A stretch of DNA of 64,000 bases from Micropterix aruncella (Eukaryota > Arthropoda > Insecta > Lepidoptera > Micropterigidae): contig OX155953.1 of NCBI GenBank assembly GCA_944548615.1, positions 303,001-367,000 on the forward strand. The letters run 5' to 3'. The position numbers were made by a program, and so were the translations under genes. Shown in pieces: positions 1 to 11,900 of this stretch. The stretch's first letter is position 1. Every line of letters begins with the position of its first letter. The notes under the pieces were generated by a model that saw only the letters and a list, made by a program, of their open reading frames with translations, was not told the origin of the DNA and did not search any database.

Positions 1-361
1 GAAGCCGGCTTGTTCTCTTGGCGAATTGGAGTCTAGCTTATGCAAAAAAATAAATAGGTGCGAGAGAAAACTGAACAGCCTATAGTTATCGTTTTCTAAT
101 GTCCCCTTTCTAATATAAAATCGATTGATTTGATTTTATCGATTGTGTTTTATTTTATTATCGAATGGATTTTTTTTCTGAAGGGACAAACTTATTCCAC
201 AAATTTTGCAAATAAAATCTTAATCTAAGCACATCGATTGTTTCCATAGCAATTGTATTTCTAACTTTATTTTTTGTAATGTTTTGTAATAGAAAAGGTT
301 CTTTCAAAGATAGCGTTCAAACGAGAGACTAATCAAGGATAAGGGCCGAACACGGACAACG
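1..361. other. AT-rich non-coding DNA
   Basis: No open frame, RNA gene or clear repeat boundary is visible here. The stretch is AT-rich with poly-T runs and leads into the dispersed repeat at 365. Confidence 0.5.
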
Positions 362-364
362 CTT

Positions 365-560
365 GTAACATTTCTCACCGAGGGCATTTTCATACTGAAA
401 TACCTCTATCCAGAAGCTATAATCTGTCTATTTAGAGCTTGTAGTGGCGATGACTTCACCAAAAATCTAGATTTCAAGTCAACAAAACAAAAATCTACAT
501 CATAAATTTGTCGCAAGGGCCTCCAAAAACCACAAAATTTAGTGAAAAAATCAGTTTATT
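365..560. repeat. dispersed repeat R-a, copy 1
   Basis: This stretch is repeated in the same orientation at 2945-3130. Both copies share 'GAGGGCATTTTCATACTGAAA', then 'AGAGCTTGTAGT', a 'GGCGATG.CTTCA' block and 'ATAAATTTGTCG'. The copies are diverged by substitutions and short indels. No coding capacity was seen. They could be two ends or two insertions of one non-autonomous element; they flank the mariner remnant but are not inverted, so they are not its termini. Confidence 0.6.
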
Positions 561-661
561 TAAATAATATTTATTTAAAGTAAATGTCGATTTTCAAGTG
601 AATTAATGAATTAGGATTATTTATTAAAAATTAAATGTTACTCGTATTTAAATATACCTAA

Positions 662-1837
662 TTAGTTAATTTCAATACTTGGCTTCAAAGGGGGAGGGGC
701 TGAATGGATGGTATAATGGTGACAAGATAGCTGTCGTAAACCTAGCTGGCCGCCTTTGGACTTAAAGCAGGCCTTGAGTCTCCTCGGCCAGTCGTCGATC
801 GAATTACGCAGCTTATATAAAGGGGAAACTGCTCTCTGCTTCGACCAGGGCAGAGTTGAGGGCTTCGATGTTGCTGTATCTTCTGTGGCACCCATTGTCC
901 TCCAAAACAACCTATAGCTTATATCAAGCGGGCTCAGATCGGGACTGCCAGCAGGCCAATCATCTGGTGACAAAAATACTGGTGCATGGCGCTGTAGCCA
1001 GGGTTCAGTGGTTATGGCCTTGTGTGCCGGCGCCGAATCTTGCTGGAATATCCAATGCTAGTTTTGAGACCTTGTTTGGTTAAGAGGCTTCACAACATGA
1101 TTCAAGATTGTCCGTGGATAAACTCTAGCTGAAGTTTTCACGCCTTTTTTGCATAAATGGAGCTTTGTAGTGCCATCATAGGCAACACCCCACTAAACCA
1201 TCACTGAAACCGGATGGTGACCTTTCTTGACCCGTGGAATGACCTGGGAGGCCTCTATAGATGAGTGTGCGTACACCCTATCATTCTGCATGTTGAACTT
1301 CTCCTGCGCCGTGAAAAAATTTTCATCAGTAAACAGGATTTGTTTGTACTTCCAACCCGCGTACTGGACCAACAGCCGCTTGCATTTTTTCACTCTATTT
1401 TCCTTCAGAGCGGCCATAAGCAATTGTCCTGTGCGGCGTTTGTAGGCCCCAAAACCCAAGTCTTTTTTGATGATGCGGTCCAAGGACATCGAATTCATAT
1501 TCATTTTTCTCGCAATTGTTCTCTGTTTTCGGAGTGGATTTCTCAAAATCCGATGCTTCACGGCTTCAATGGCCTTCGATGGTACGAATAGTTCGAGGAC
1601 GGCCGGACCGCTTGCGGTCTTGAATGTTACCAGTATCCTCGGATAATTTGATACACCGATACACAAACATACGGCTGACTTCGAGCGGCTAGATCTCTCT
1701 TTTCTCGACTTTGCACCGATAAAGCGCAATAACTGCGACACGATTTCCTTTGTCGGTCCACTCCATGAATATGTTAAAACAAATACTAAATTTACTAATT
1801 GTGCATAATTGCACAAAGACCAACTGTCAACAAACAT
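662..1837 (-). pseudogene. mariner-like (maT/DD37D type) transposase, inactivated
   Basis: Reading the minus strand gives most of a Tc1/mariner transposase. An N-terminal helix-turn-helix-like part is followed by 'ILFTDEN' (first catalytic Asp), 'FQQDSAPAH' (second Asp, about 1045) and 'SPDLSPLD' (third Asp, about 915). The second and third Asp are separated by 37 residues, the spacing of the maT/DD37D group known from insects including moths. The frame is broken by a TAG at about 1190 in place of a Trp codon, a second TAG just before the QQDSAPAH block, and a frameshift after the last Asp. It is therefore a dead copy. Terminal inverted repeats and a TA duplication were not located with confidence. 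The + strand frames here are shadows. Confidence 0.85.
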
Positions 1838-2354
1838 AAGTCAAATACGCAATTCCACTAATACTCGCGGCGCAATTAGTGCTTTTAATGTTGTAACAGT
1901 ATTTATGTTAGGACTATGTATAATGATAATATACGCTATTATGTGGTGGTGAGCATGCTGTAAGACTACAATCGAAAGAATTACTATCGTACAAAAAACT
2001 ATAATTCGTATCGTACTCAAAAAACCAAAAATTTATTCTAATAAGTAGTTGTTTCTCGAAGCGAAAATACTTGATATTAGGCAATTGTAATATTTAAAAA
2101 CTTCTTTATATTTCAATCGCGCGCAAGTAGAGACATTGTTTCCTGCTAAGAACACAAGATCGGCACATATACCATATTATATTGCCCAGGAGATCAACGC
2201 CTAGACAACACCATTACCATTATTTTAGGAAAATATTTCGAAATTTCGGGACTGACACAAGTGGTTCTTAAAAAGTCTCATTCAGTGGATAATTAGTGAA
2301 GGAAGAAAACTGAAAGTAACCTTATGACATTATGACATTTCAAAAATAGCAACA
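1838..2354. other. non-coding, no feature recognised
   Basis: AT-rich sequence between the mariner remnant and a small hairpin. Part of it is probably the untranslated end of the mariner, but no terminal repeat could be fixed. Confidence 0.4.
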
Positions 2355-2483
2355 GAAGAATCGGGAGCTGGCGAAGAGGGCGGATTACGCCGCCCCCGAC
2401 CGTCGCTCCACACCCCACGCTCTCCCAGTACTAGTGCAGGGTATGAGGCAACGGTCAGGGGCGGCGTAATCCCCCGATTCTTC
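2355..2483. repeat. GC-rich foldback hairpin
   Basis: Arm 1 (2355-2403) and arm 2 (2451-2483) are inverted copies. Both contain GAAGAATCGGG and GGATTACGCCGCCCC, ending in GACCGT. Arm 1 has about 16 extra bases between the two blocks. The loop is about 47 bp. It is strikingly GC-rich against AT-rich flanks, which suggests a small foldback MITE or a remnant of one. Confidence 0.75.
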
Positions 2484-2529
2484 GCAGCTCGCGCGCGGAA
2501 TGTACATACACACGATTTAAACAACCTCA

Positions 2530-2944
2530 CATATCTAGCAATATAAATTATCTATGTAAACAAGAGTGAATTCAGCTGTTTATTTTAATAATGTAATATT
2601 TTGTATTTGGATTTATCTTATAATTATTTTCTATTACTTTTATTATTTAATGATTATTTTGATTTTTTTTAATGATATATTTTTTTTAATGATTATTTTA
2701 TTTTTTTTAATGTTTTTATTTTTTTTCTTTGATTTACTATAGCAATTTATTTACATCTTATTCATAAAGCTAATTTGAAAATTTAAAGTAATATCATATA
2801 AAATTGGCGTTTTCCTCGGAACAGGCACTGCCTAGTTAGTAGTGACACAAAATCATTTTGTAAAATTATTTCCTAAATATTTTTAAAAATAAAATATATG
2901 AATAATACATAAATAAAATAAATAAATAAAAAATAAATAAGTAT
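2530..2944. other. AT-rich low-complexity DNA
   Basis: Repeated TTTTTTAATGATTATTTT-like units at about 2660-2730 and AAATAAATAAATAAA near 2915-2940. No gene seen. Confidence 0.6.
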
Positions 2945-3130
2945 TTCTCATCGAGGGCATTTTCATACTGAAATGCCTCTAGCGAGAAAGTAGGTACCTT
3001 TGTCTATTAAGAGCTTGTAGTTTGGCGATGGCTTCAGTAAAAAACAATGAGACTTCAAAAAGTCCACAGAAAAAGTCAATGTCATAAATTTGTCGTGAGG
3101 ACCACCAAATATTATTGAAAAAAATCACCA
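2945..3130. repeat. dispersed repeat R-a, copy 2
   Basis: Diverged direct copy of 365-560 (shared CATTTTCATACTGAAATRCC and ATAAATTTGTCG blocks). Non-coding. Confidence 0.6.
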
Positions 3131-3506
3131 AATAGTATTTGTCAAATAAATAGGTATATATAATCATTTTCTTTTATTTCAGTTTGGTCCGAGGCTACTA
3201 CCGGAACTGAGAGTTTTCTTCGGCATAGCTGATGTTTGGGGTTGAAGTATATATTCCTTAAAATAAAACAAGTTATCCATTATTGGCTTTTTATTTATGT
3301 TTTTTTGACTTTTTGTTATGTTCTGGGGGCAGCTGGGTTTCGTCAGGCCGACGGAGATTCTGCAAAGAATAAATTCACATTATCTTTGGAACGGAACAAA
3401 ATTGCCTTGTAAAAACCATTTACCCACGAGTAGCGTGAGTTTTGCAGCGTAATACCGATTATTCGTCCTATAATAGTCTCCATTTCCTTGTTTCTGTCCA
3501 TAATCG

Positions 3507-4300
3507 ACTGCGTTAGCGGTGATACGGGACGTTTACAATTTCGGTTTTCTGAAACTAAGGTTTAGGTTTAGAGATGCGAACGAGGGAATCGTAAGAGTAG
3601 GGGGCTTCAAATATTAAATTGAGTAATTTAGTGTGTTATTCCTTCACAATTGTAAAGTTGTAAAATAAATAAAATTAAATATACGGTTATCTATTCTGTA
3701 AAAAAAAGTACCCTTTCTCGTGCTCAGCGGTGTAGACATCCGCGTATGAAACAAAGCCAACAGTTTTCGTCCGCTTCTAAAATAATATGTGTTATCAGTA
3801 GGTCTTTGAAAAGCGTTAAGTGTTTTTGAAATCTACATGTTTAAATATAACATTATTATAAATTTATATTTAAAGAAACCAAGTAACTGCGTTAGCGGTG
3901 AGACGGGACTATTACAATTTCGGTTTTCTGAAACGAAGGTTCAGGTTTAGGGATGCGAACGAGGGAATCGTAACAGTAGGGGGCTTCGAATGTTAAATTA
4001 AGTAATTTAGTGTGTTATCCCTTCACAATTGTAAAGTTGTAACATAAATGAAATTAAATATACGGTTATCTATTCTTTAAAAAATAAGTACCCTTTCTCA
4101 TGCTCAGCGGTGTAGACATCCGCGTTCGAAGCAAAGCCAACAATCATCCTCATCTCGTCCCTTGTAAAGGTTTTCGTCCGCTTCTAAAATAATATATTAT
4201 CAGTAGGTCTTTGAAAAGCGGTAAACGTTTTTGAAATCTACATCTACATGTTGTTTAAATATAACATTGTTCTACATTTACATTTAAAGAAACCAAGTAA
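3507..4300. repeat. two-unit tandem duplication (about 380-415 bp)
   Basis: Unit 1 (3507-3885) begins ACTGCGTTAGCGGTGA and ends AAACCAAGTA. Unit 2 (3886-4300) repeats the whole sequence at a 379-bp offset. Unit 2 has an extra segment of about 30 bp containing CCTCATCTCGTCCCTTG before the TTTTCGTCCGCTTC block. Identity is high, so the duplication is fairly young. No open frame spans either unit. Confidence 0.85.
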
Positions 4301-5160
4301 ATATGTCAAAATATCAAATTAAATTTAAAATCCCGCATATAGGTTATAGTAAAACGACTTATTTCTACTCTTAGGTTATAGTGTTATAATAGCAACTAGA
4401 TTATTGTTTTCGTAACTTTCTCGTGTCCATATACCTTACTTTGCGCAAGCCATACGACAATCTTGCTTATTTCTTATATTTCATTACATAATAACATAAA
4501 AGCCAACTGTATACTCATCTATTTTCGGTTCTGCATCGGCCATTTTTGCCCTTACATCCGACTTTTTCTCTTCTGAACAGCGCGAAACCACTGATAATTC
4601 ACCAGAAAAACATAAAACTGAAGCTCAAACCACATGATCAATGGCTCAAACCGTCAAAATCGACCTGTTAGATCTCAACTCTCAGCTGATTTGAGCGACC
4701 AATCAGGGAGCGAGAATTCGACGGAAGTTTGCGAACTGTCACGTTCATTTTTATTGAAACGCATTTTGTATGGGAATCGTAACTCGCAAGTAAAAGTTGA
4801 CCGATACTTTTGCCTACAGGTCAACCGATGCCTACAGGTTGCATATTGAAACGGAAAAATGTCAAAAACTGACTATTGGTTCCACGAAACCTGTACTTGC
4901 GAGTAAAAGTACTATATAGAAATCGGCCCTAAATAATCTAAATTACAATGAACGCCAACTGACAGTTACCTTCGATTTGACAGTTGAACTTTTTATGTGG
5001 ATTTTGGCTTTCGGCACGTTGATCTTTCGGGGTCTTGCCATTCCTCGTCGAAAAAAAAAACAATGTATTAAATTAATCCAGCGGAGATTTTTAAAGATCT
5101 TTCGGTCGTTATTATGTTTTTATCGGGAGTAATCAAAGCGATAATGTAAAATACGATGAC
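4301..5160. other. intergenic DNA upstream of WDR26
   Basis: No supported gene. A short internal repetition around CGCAAGTAAAAGTTGACC (about 4784) and GCGAGTAAAAGTAC (about 4899) suggests a degraded repeat. The short + frame at 4634-4849 has no recognisable content. Confidence 0.4.
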
Positions 5161-5765
5161 ATTGTTGATTTTGCGAGATGGCAACGCCGTATCTCATTTC
5201 ACTCTTCCGTTTTCGAGCGATTTCTTCCTTTGTCGTTCTGCACAAATATATTTCGATTCGTCATCTATAGGAGGATTCGGCCGAAACGAAGCGAACGGGG
5301 CGTATTTTCTACGGTAATCGTAGGTCGCCGTCGATCGCCGAGCGAGAGATCGTCGCTCGCCCGCGCTGCGACGTTTCCGTCGCGTCGCGCCGTCGCTGGC
5401 CACAGCTGATTTTTGTTTTGGTCGTCGTTCTTGCGGTCGCTTCCCTCGTCGGCCGGAGCGGGGAGCTCGAAGGGATCGGGCCCGCGATGCGAGCGCGCGG
5501 GGACGCCCGCGAAGGCTCGGAGCGTCCTCGGCCTCGCCCGCGAGCGGAGCGCTCGGCGTGACGAGCGGAGGCGGCGACGGCCGCGGCCCGGTCCGAGTCC
5601 GCGCGGCGGTCGCTCGCGGCCGCCTGACCGCCGGCGACGCCGCGCCCCCGGCGCCGGCGGGCGAGCCCCCCGCCCGCGCGCGACCGCGACTCGTCCGACG
5701 AGGGCGCGCCGCCGAAGAGGGCCCGCGCCGACGAGCCCGCGCCGCCCGACGCGCCGCCCGACGCC
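5161..5765 (+). promoter_or_regulatory. CpG-rich 5' flank / probable promoter and 5' UTR of WDR26
   Basis: Base composition switches abruptly from AT-rich to very CpG-rich at about 5280-5460 and stays so through exons 1-3. In the frame of exon 1, the sequence is open from a TGA at 5625 up to the first ATG at 5766. It would encode a Ser/Asp patch followed by PPKRARADE-like residues, so part of this stretch may be translated from an upstream exon or a non-ATG start. No TATA box is obvious. Long frames on both strands here come from GC bias and are not genes. Confidence 0.45.
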
Positions 5766-5932
5766 ATGCCGCGCAACGGCGGCCTCGCGCCGCCGCAGCT
5801 CAACGGCGCCGCCGCCGACGGCCCGGACGCGCTCGACGGCCCCGACGCCGCCGCCGACCGCCCGCCCATGGACGACGCGGACCGCGAGATCGTCCGCCTC
5901 ATCGGCCAGCACCTCAAGTCCGTCGGCCTCGA
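5766..5932 (+). CDS. WDR26: WDR26 exon 1 (start and first LisH helix)
   Basis: ATG 5766 is the first in-frame ATG after the TGA at 5625; ATG 5868 is an alternative. The exon ends at CTCGA before the donor GTGAGC at 5933, phase 2. The Glu codon is completed by the first base of exon 2. The encoded end, [18 protein letters not shown], starts the LisH motif. Confidence 0.75.
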
Positions 5933-8900
5933 GTGAGCCATCCCCTCGCTTCCCTCGCCCTCCCCTCGCGACCCGGGACCCCTAATCGGTAATGTCGTTT
6001 GTCCGCAGGCGCAGCGCTCGGCTGCTGATGGAGGAGTCGGGCTGCCCGCTGGAGCACGAGGCGGCGGCGCGCTTCCGCGCGCACGCGCTCGGCGGCGAGT
6101 GGGCCAAGGCGGACCGCGACCTGCGCGCGCTGCACGCGCTGCCGGCGCCCGCGGCGGCCGCGCGGCGCGCGCTGCGCGAGACGCGCTTCCTGCTGCTCGA
6201 GCAGAAGTACCTGGAGCACCTGGAGGCGGGCCGCGTGTTCGATGCGCTGCACGTGCTGCGCAACGAGCTGCAGCCGCTGAACCACGACACGGCGCGCGTG
6301 CACCGCCTGTCCGCGCTGATGGTGTGCGGCGACGCGGGCGAGCTGCGCGCGCGGGCCGCCTGGCGCGGCGGCGCCGCCTCGCGCGCCGCGCTCGTGGCGC
6401 GCGTTCAGTGCCACCTGCCGCCCGCGCTCATGCTGCCGCCGCAGCGGCTGCTGGCGCTGCTGGAGCAGGCGGCGCGCTTCCAGGCGGACCGCTGCCGCTT
6501 CCACTGCCCGGCCGCGCTGCCCCCGCCGCGCCCCGCGCCGCGCCTGCCCTTCAGCCTGCTCTCGGACCACTCCTGCTCGCCTGACTCCTTCCCTGCGCGG
6601 CCCGTGCAGATCCTCAACGACCACTGCGACGAGGTCTGGTTCTGCAAGTTCTCTCCGGACGGCCTCAAGCTGGCCACGGGCAGCAAGGACACCACCGTCA
6701 TCATCTGGGACGTGGACCCGGTGGCGATGACGCTCACGCGCAGGTGAGCGACGGGCGGTCGGGCGACGGGCGGCGAGCGATCGCGGGCGAGTGACGAGCG
6801 CGCTCCTTTGCTTGCAGGCGCACGCTGGAGGGCCACGCGTACGGAGTGGCATTCCTGGCGTGGAGCCCGGACGGAGAGCACCTGATCGCGGCGGGCCCCG
6901 AGGACTGCCCCGAGCTGCTGGTGTGGAAGGTGTCATCGGAGGAGCGGCCGGCCAAGGTGCAGCACTCGCAGGAGGACTCGCTGACGGCGGCCGCCTGGCA
7001 CGAGTCGGGCGGCCGCTTCGTGTGCGGCGGCATGCGCGGCCAGTTCTACCAGTGCGCGGCCGACGGCAGCGTGCTGTACTCGTGGGAGGGTGTGCGCGTC
7101 AACGCGCTGGCCTGCCGCCGCGGCGACCGGCGCCACCGCGTTTTGGCCGCCGACACGCACCACCGCGTGCGCCACTACGACTTCGACGATCTCACCGACT
7201 CCAACCTGTGAGTCCCCCTCTCCTCCTCTTCGCCTCGCCGCCTCCCTTCCTCGCTCTCTCGCCGTCTCCCTCCTTTCCTCTCCCCCTCCCTTCCTTCATA
7301 TCCCGATTCCTCGATGCCTTCCTTCCTCCTTTCGTCCTTGCCAGTTGCATCTCTGCATTCCTTCCCGGTCACGTTTCTGCCTATTTTCCCGGTTGCTTCT
7401 GCATTCCTTCCCGGTTGTCTCTTTGCCGCCTTTTCCGGTTGCGTCTTTGCCTCCCTTCCCAGCGGCAGAGACGCATCTCTGCCGCTTTTCCGGTTACGTC
7501 TCTTATCTTCGTTCCCAGTAACGTCTCTGCCTCAGCTTCCTAGTTGCTATCTCTCACTCTTCTTTTTCTCTTTCCTTCCTCGCATCCTCGCTGCCTCCCT
7601 TCCTCCTGTTTTCCACCGATGCACTATATACACCACTATGAATTCCAGCAACCTCACCGACTCCCAACTACGCGACCGCTTCCTGCCCCTTTTTCTCTCT
7701 TTTTTATTTTACTTACAATCGTTACTAATTTGTGTGTCCGCCTGCCGTTATTCAATTCTAAGCTACAGTTTTAAATTTAACGCTCACGTTTCCCGAACCC
7801 ATAATATTCTGCAATATACCAAGCCACTACATGCGATGACTATATATCTACTATTATTTAATCTTGGTAAAAATACAACTTGCAGCAAAAGGCAAGTAGT
7901 ACAAAAATCTTCAATAGCGCAGCGATCGGCTCTCTCGATACTCTCGACTGGTCTCACATTATTCTATCGATGATGCCTAACTTCTCAGTTGTGACAAACC
8001 CTACTTTCCCGTCTGAATGCGCCGGTGTGTGCTGTTTTAAAATCCTGGTTGTCCTTAGCCAAACTGGCTGACCCCTCAACTCTCTTAACCCGTTGAGTAT
8101 GATACGACCAAATCTGGTTCTGAAACAATTATCCGTTGAGTATGATACGACCAGATCTGGTTCCGCGTTTTTTTCACTTCTTTGACGTTCTCATATTAAT
8201 TCATAATTATCTAATTGTTTTACAAAATGATATTTCAATATTCTATATTCGAAATTTCAATGCAATCATTGTGCAGTTGTTCTTTTTATGATTGGTGTAG
8301 TAGTTTCGTAGTTATAGTACTTAAAGGTCGATGTCGCCAAAAATCCGGCAAAAGAGACAGATGCATCCATGAAAATACCCATTTACTCCAAGGGTTAAGG
8401 TACAAACACAATTTTGGGCTAGCTTTAAAACTACCCTTGCTGCTCTATTCCCACTCCAGAATAACAAAAACTTCAATTCTGTCCATTTCTAAGAATATCG
8501 ACAATATCGACACACATAATAAGTCGCAATACACATAATCTGGCAATATCGACACACATAATAAGTCGCTGTAGTAAATGAAACGATCTACAAGCCCGCG
8601 TTGATTTCCACAAAAAGTTTCTTGCTGGAATCAGCCAGAATGGCACTGTACTGACGTAAGGCAGTATAACCATGAGTGATGTGGGCCTAAAGAAGTCCCT
8701 CTTGCCAGGAGATTACGACAGCAACAGTATGACTGCTACTGGCCTTCAATCCCGGAATGACTGGACTCGCTTGAAATTACTTGGAATTACTACACTCAAA
8801 CAAAGAAGATAAAAAGGGAACCTGATTTGAAACATATACAATTCTAACACATTATTACGATGTACCTGCACTGAAGAATATTTACAAATTCAACGGCAAC

Positions 8901-11900
8901 ACAAATCTTCGAGGTCACAACAAAAAACTTAACCGTACAAAATTTAAATCTAATCCTCTTACGAACGTTCTGCCAAATAGAGTGGTGGACATGCGGAATA
9001 AACTACCATTTGGAGTGATTAGTGCAATCTCTGTCAATCAATTTAAAAACAGACTCGATTTGTACCTAAAAACTTGTTTATATTATATTGTTAATATTGT
9101 TTAGCTTTACAAGATCTGATCTGGACGTATCAGCAAAGCTGCCTGTCTAGAATTAATATTAATAATAATAAATAATAACAGTTGGGAACATTGGTATTCC
9201 CTCTCCAATGTACTGGAAGATAACGTATGACTGGATGCCAGATATGCTGAATTTTTATTTAAAAGTCTTTCAGTATACACTTCCAGTTGCCAGTAATCTC
9301 GCTCCTTGGAGCTATGTTCATGTCCCCTTTGTAGCAATAACCCTTGCACAGCTAGATATATTCTAGCTGGCTGCAAGGCGGCCTTTGACAAAGTCCTTGC
9401 TGTTATTTGCGAGGTAACTAGCCTCTCAGTGGCTTGTGCCAACAAAGGTCTGACAGTACCCTCCAAACCCCACTTGCAGTTTGTGCAGGATGGCTCTGAA
9501 GGAAAAAAAAACATTCCACTATAAAACCTTCCTCGATAAACGAGAATACTTCGTATTGGATTCTGGAGGTCGATTCAATTTCTAAGCAGTATCAATTCCC
9601 TGAAAATCTCGGATGCACAGCCCTCTGTCCAGATATAACTCTTTACTCCCTATCTCGGAAAATGCCCTTTATTGTAGAATTAATTGTGAATCAAACATCT
9701 GAAAAGACTACGAGTACAGATCAAATAAATACCATGATCTCGCTAATGCTGTCACCCGGAATGGCTTCACTGCTCACCTACATGTGGTGGAAATTGGCGC
9801 TCGTGGCCTGCCAACCAAGTCACTGTTTATCTTCTTTAAAGATCTTGGTCTCCAGAAAAATTATCAATTCGTTCCTAGAAAAAATATCTAAAACTGCAAT
9901 TTCTGCATCTCAAATTCCATGGCTTAATTGGGGGTGTTGAATAGGTGGTGGTAAGATTAACACTCACATGTGTCCTAAACCTACTACAGCCGGCCGTTAG
10001 TCCGGAGTCCACCATTCACTCTTGTATTATGATGGGCCTGACTCCGGTTGGTGAATTCCATGGTGGCTCTGTTTGTTTTTTTCAATTAATTTTTACATAT
10101 ACTGGAATATTTAAAAACTGCCCTTAACTATTGTAAAATAAATCAAAAGACAAACAAATATACCCATTTATCTACTGCAACAAAATATACCCGGTTTTGA
10201 ATAATATAGCAATGAAACATGTCCTCTAGCATTTTGTACAGGAATTCCTGTCTTTTAACATTTATTATTAACAGTTGAGTAGTTAATTTTGTTTCAAACA
10301 GAATAAACATATTGTTTTGAAAACAGCTCAAGTAGACTGAATTGACAAACGGCTGTAGACACTGCCTTGGCCTTATTCTAGCAATTTTATGTCATAGAGT
10401 CCTCTTGTCCACACATTTTTTTCACTGTGAAAAAAAAATCCCCGTTTGTAGGAGCAGTCATCAGTGGGGTATGAATATGCTGAATACTGGAATATGCAGA
10501 ATACTGGAATATGCAGAACGACTCTGCAGATTGCAACTGCCCACGCTCAAGGATTATCGGATCAGGGGTGACCTCATTGAGACATACTCGTATAAGATCC
10601 TCAACGGATGCTACAATTGCCCCGAATCACCTTCTATCTTCAAGCGAAACTACAAGCAACATCTGCGAGGACACAACAGGAAATCCCAGGAAACATTTCC
10701 TAACCAACCGGATTGTCGACCAGTGGAACAGTTTACCTGCTGAAATGGTTGAAGCGTGTAGTGTAAACATATTCAAAAATAGATTAACGCATATCTTAAA
10801 CAGAAATCGTAATTGTACTCAGTATGATATTCAGACATATCAGCTGCCTGTTTTTAAAAGTAAAAATAATAATAATAATAATAATATTGAATACGTATGG
10901 AAGTTTGTCCACAGACATTTTGGAAAAACAGCATGGCGACGACGCTGTTTTCCCCTCGGCGAGCCGTGCTTATTTACGGTGAAATTGGTATTAGTATTGT
11001 ATGGCAATGAATGAGAGCTTGTCCATGCACCGGACGTTTTCACAGCGGACAATTCTTGCATCACCTTGAAATTGATTACTACATGTGCTGTCGACAAGAA
11101 GCCTTATTATTACATCTAGGATCGGTTCACGTCAAGTGTGATAACCGAGGTTCTACTGTATTAAAATGAAAAATACCAATGACGATGTTGTATTTGCTTC
11201 ATTTGCAGCATCCAAGAAGAACATCCTGTGATGGCGCTTTGCGTGAACGCAGCCGACACGCTCGCCCTGCTCAACGTTGCCACACAAGGAGTCCATCTTT
11301 GGGACCTCAGTAAGACATCCTTAGACTAAACTAGCCTCTTTTATAAAATAATTAAAATAGATTTTACCACATGAAGTTGCTGACGCTCAACATTTCGGCG
11401 TTGTTTTAAATGCCGTTGTTCAAGGGGTCCGACATGATGGTGGTCATCATCATTGCCAATTTTTTTAACTTAATGTTTTTAACCGCCTTAACCCTTTAGG
11501 CCTCGGCCCCTCAGCCGATTGACAAGTTGCTGTCCCAAAAAAAATGGTAAAAATTAGTAAAAAAAATGAATTACGACACTGTCTCACCAAAACATTAATT
11601 ACTGCCAAACCACTGTACCATTACATTACATTACATTTTCGTCGTGTCCAATTGACGGCTAAAGACCGCTCTTGGACGTGTCAAAATAATTGGGTTAGGT
11701 AGTAAGTTTCGTTACTACTCTTTATTGAACATACATAGGTAGTCAAGAATTAACTACTAGATTGTCAAACTATAAATATAAATAATCAAAATAGGAGCCT
11801 AATATTTGAATTAGTTAGTAATTCAAAAAGATACGTAGTAAAATTATTCATCGTAATATTCAAATTTTCTGTTAAATGTTAAATAATCAAATTAAATCTA

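Noticed and set aside
5265..6936. Long Arg/Ala-rich frames on the minus strand and in alternative + frames (up to 340 codons)
   Set aside because: They overlap WDR26 exons 1-3 in antisense or shifted frames and arise from extreme GC content; composition is Arg/Ala/Gly-biased with no domain.
7214..7973. A 219-codon Ser/Phe/Leu-rich + frame
   Set aside because: It is the CT-rich minisatellite of WDR26 intron 3; hydrophobic content is due to TTC/CTT repeats.
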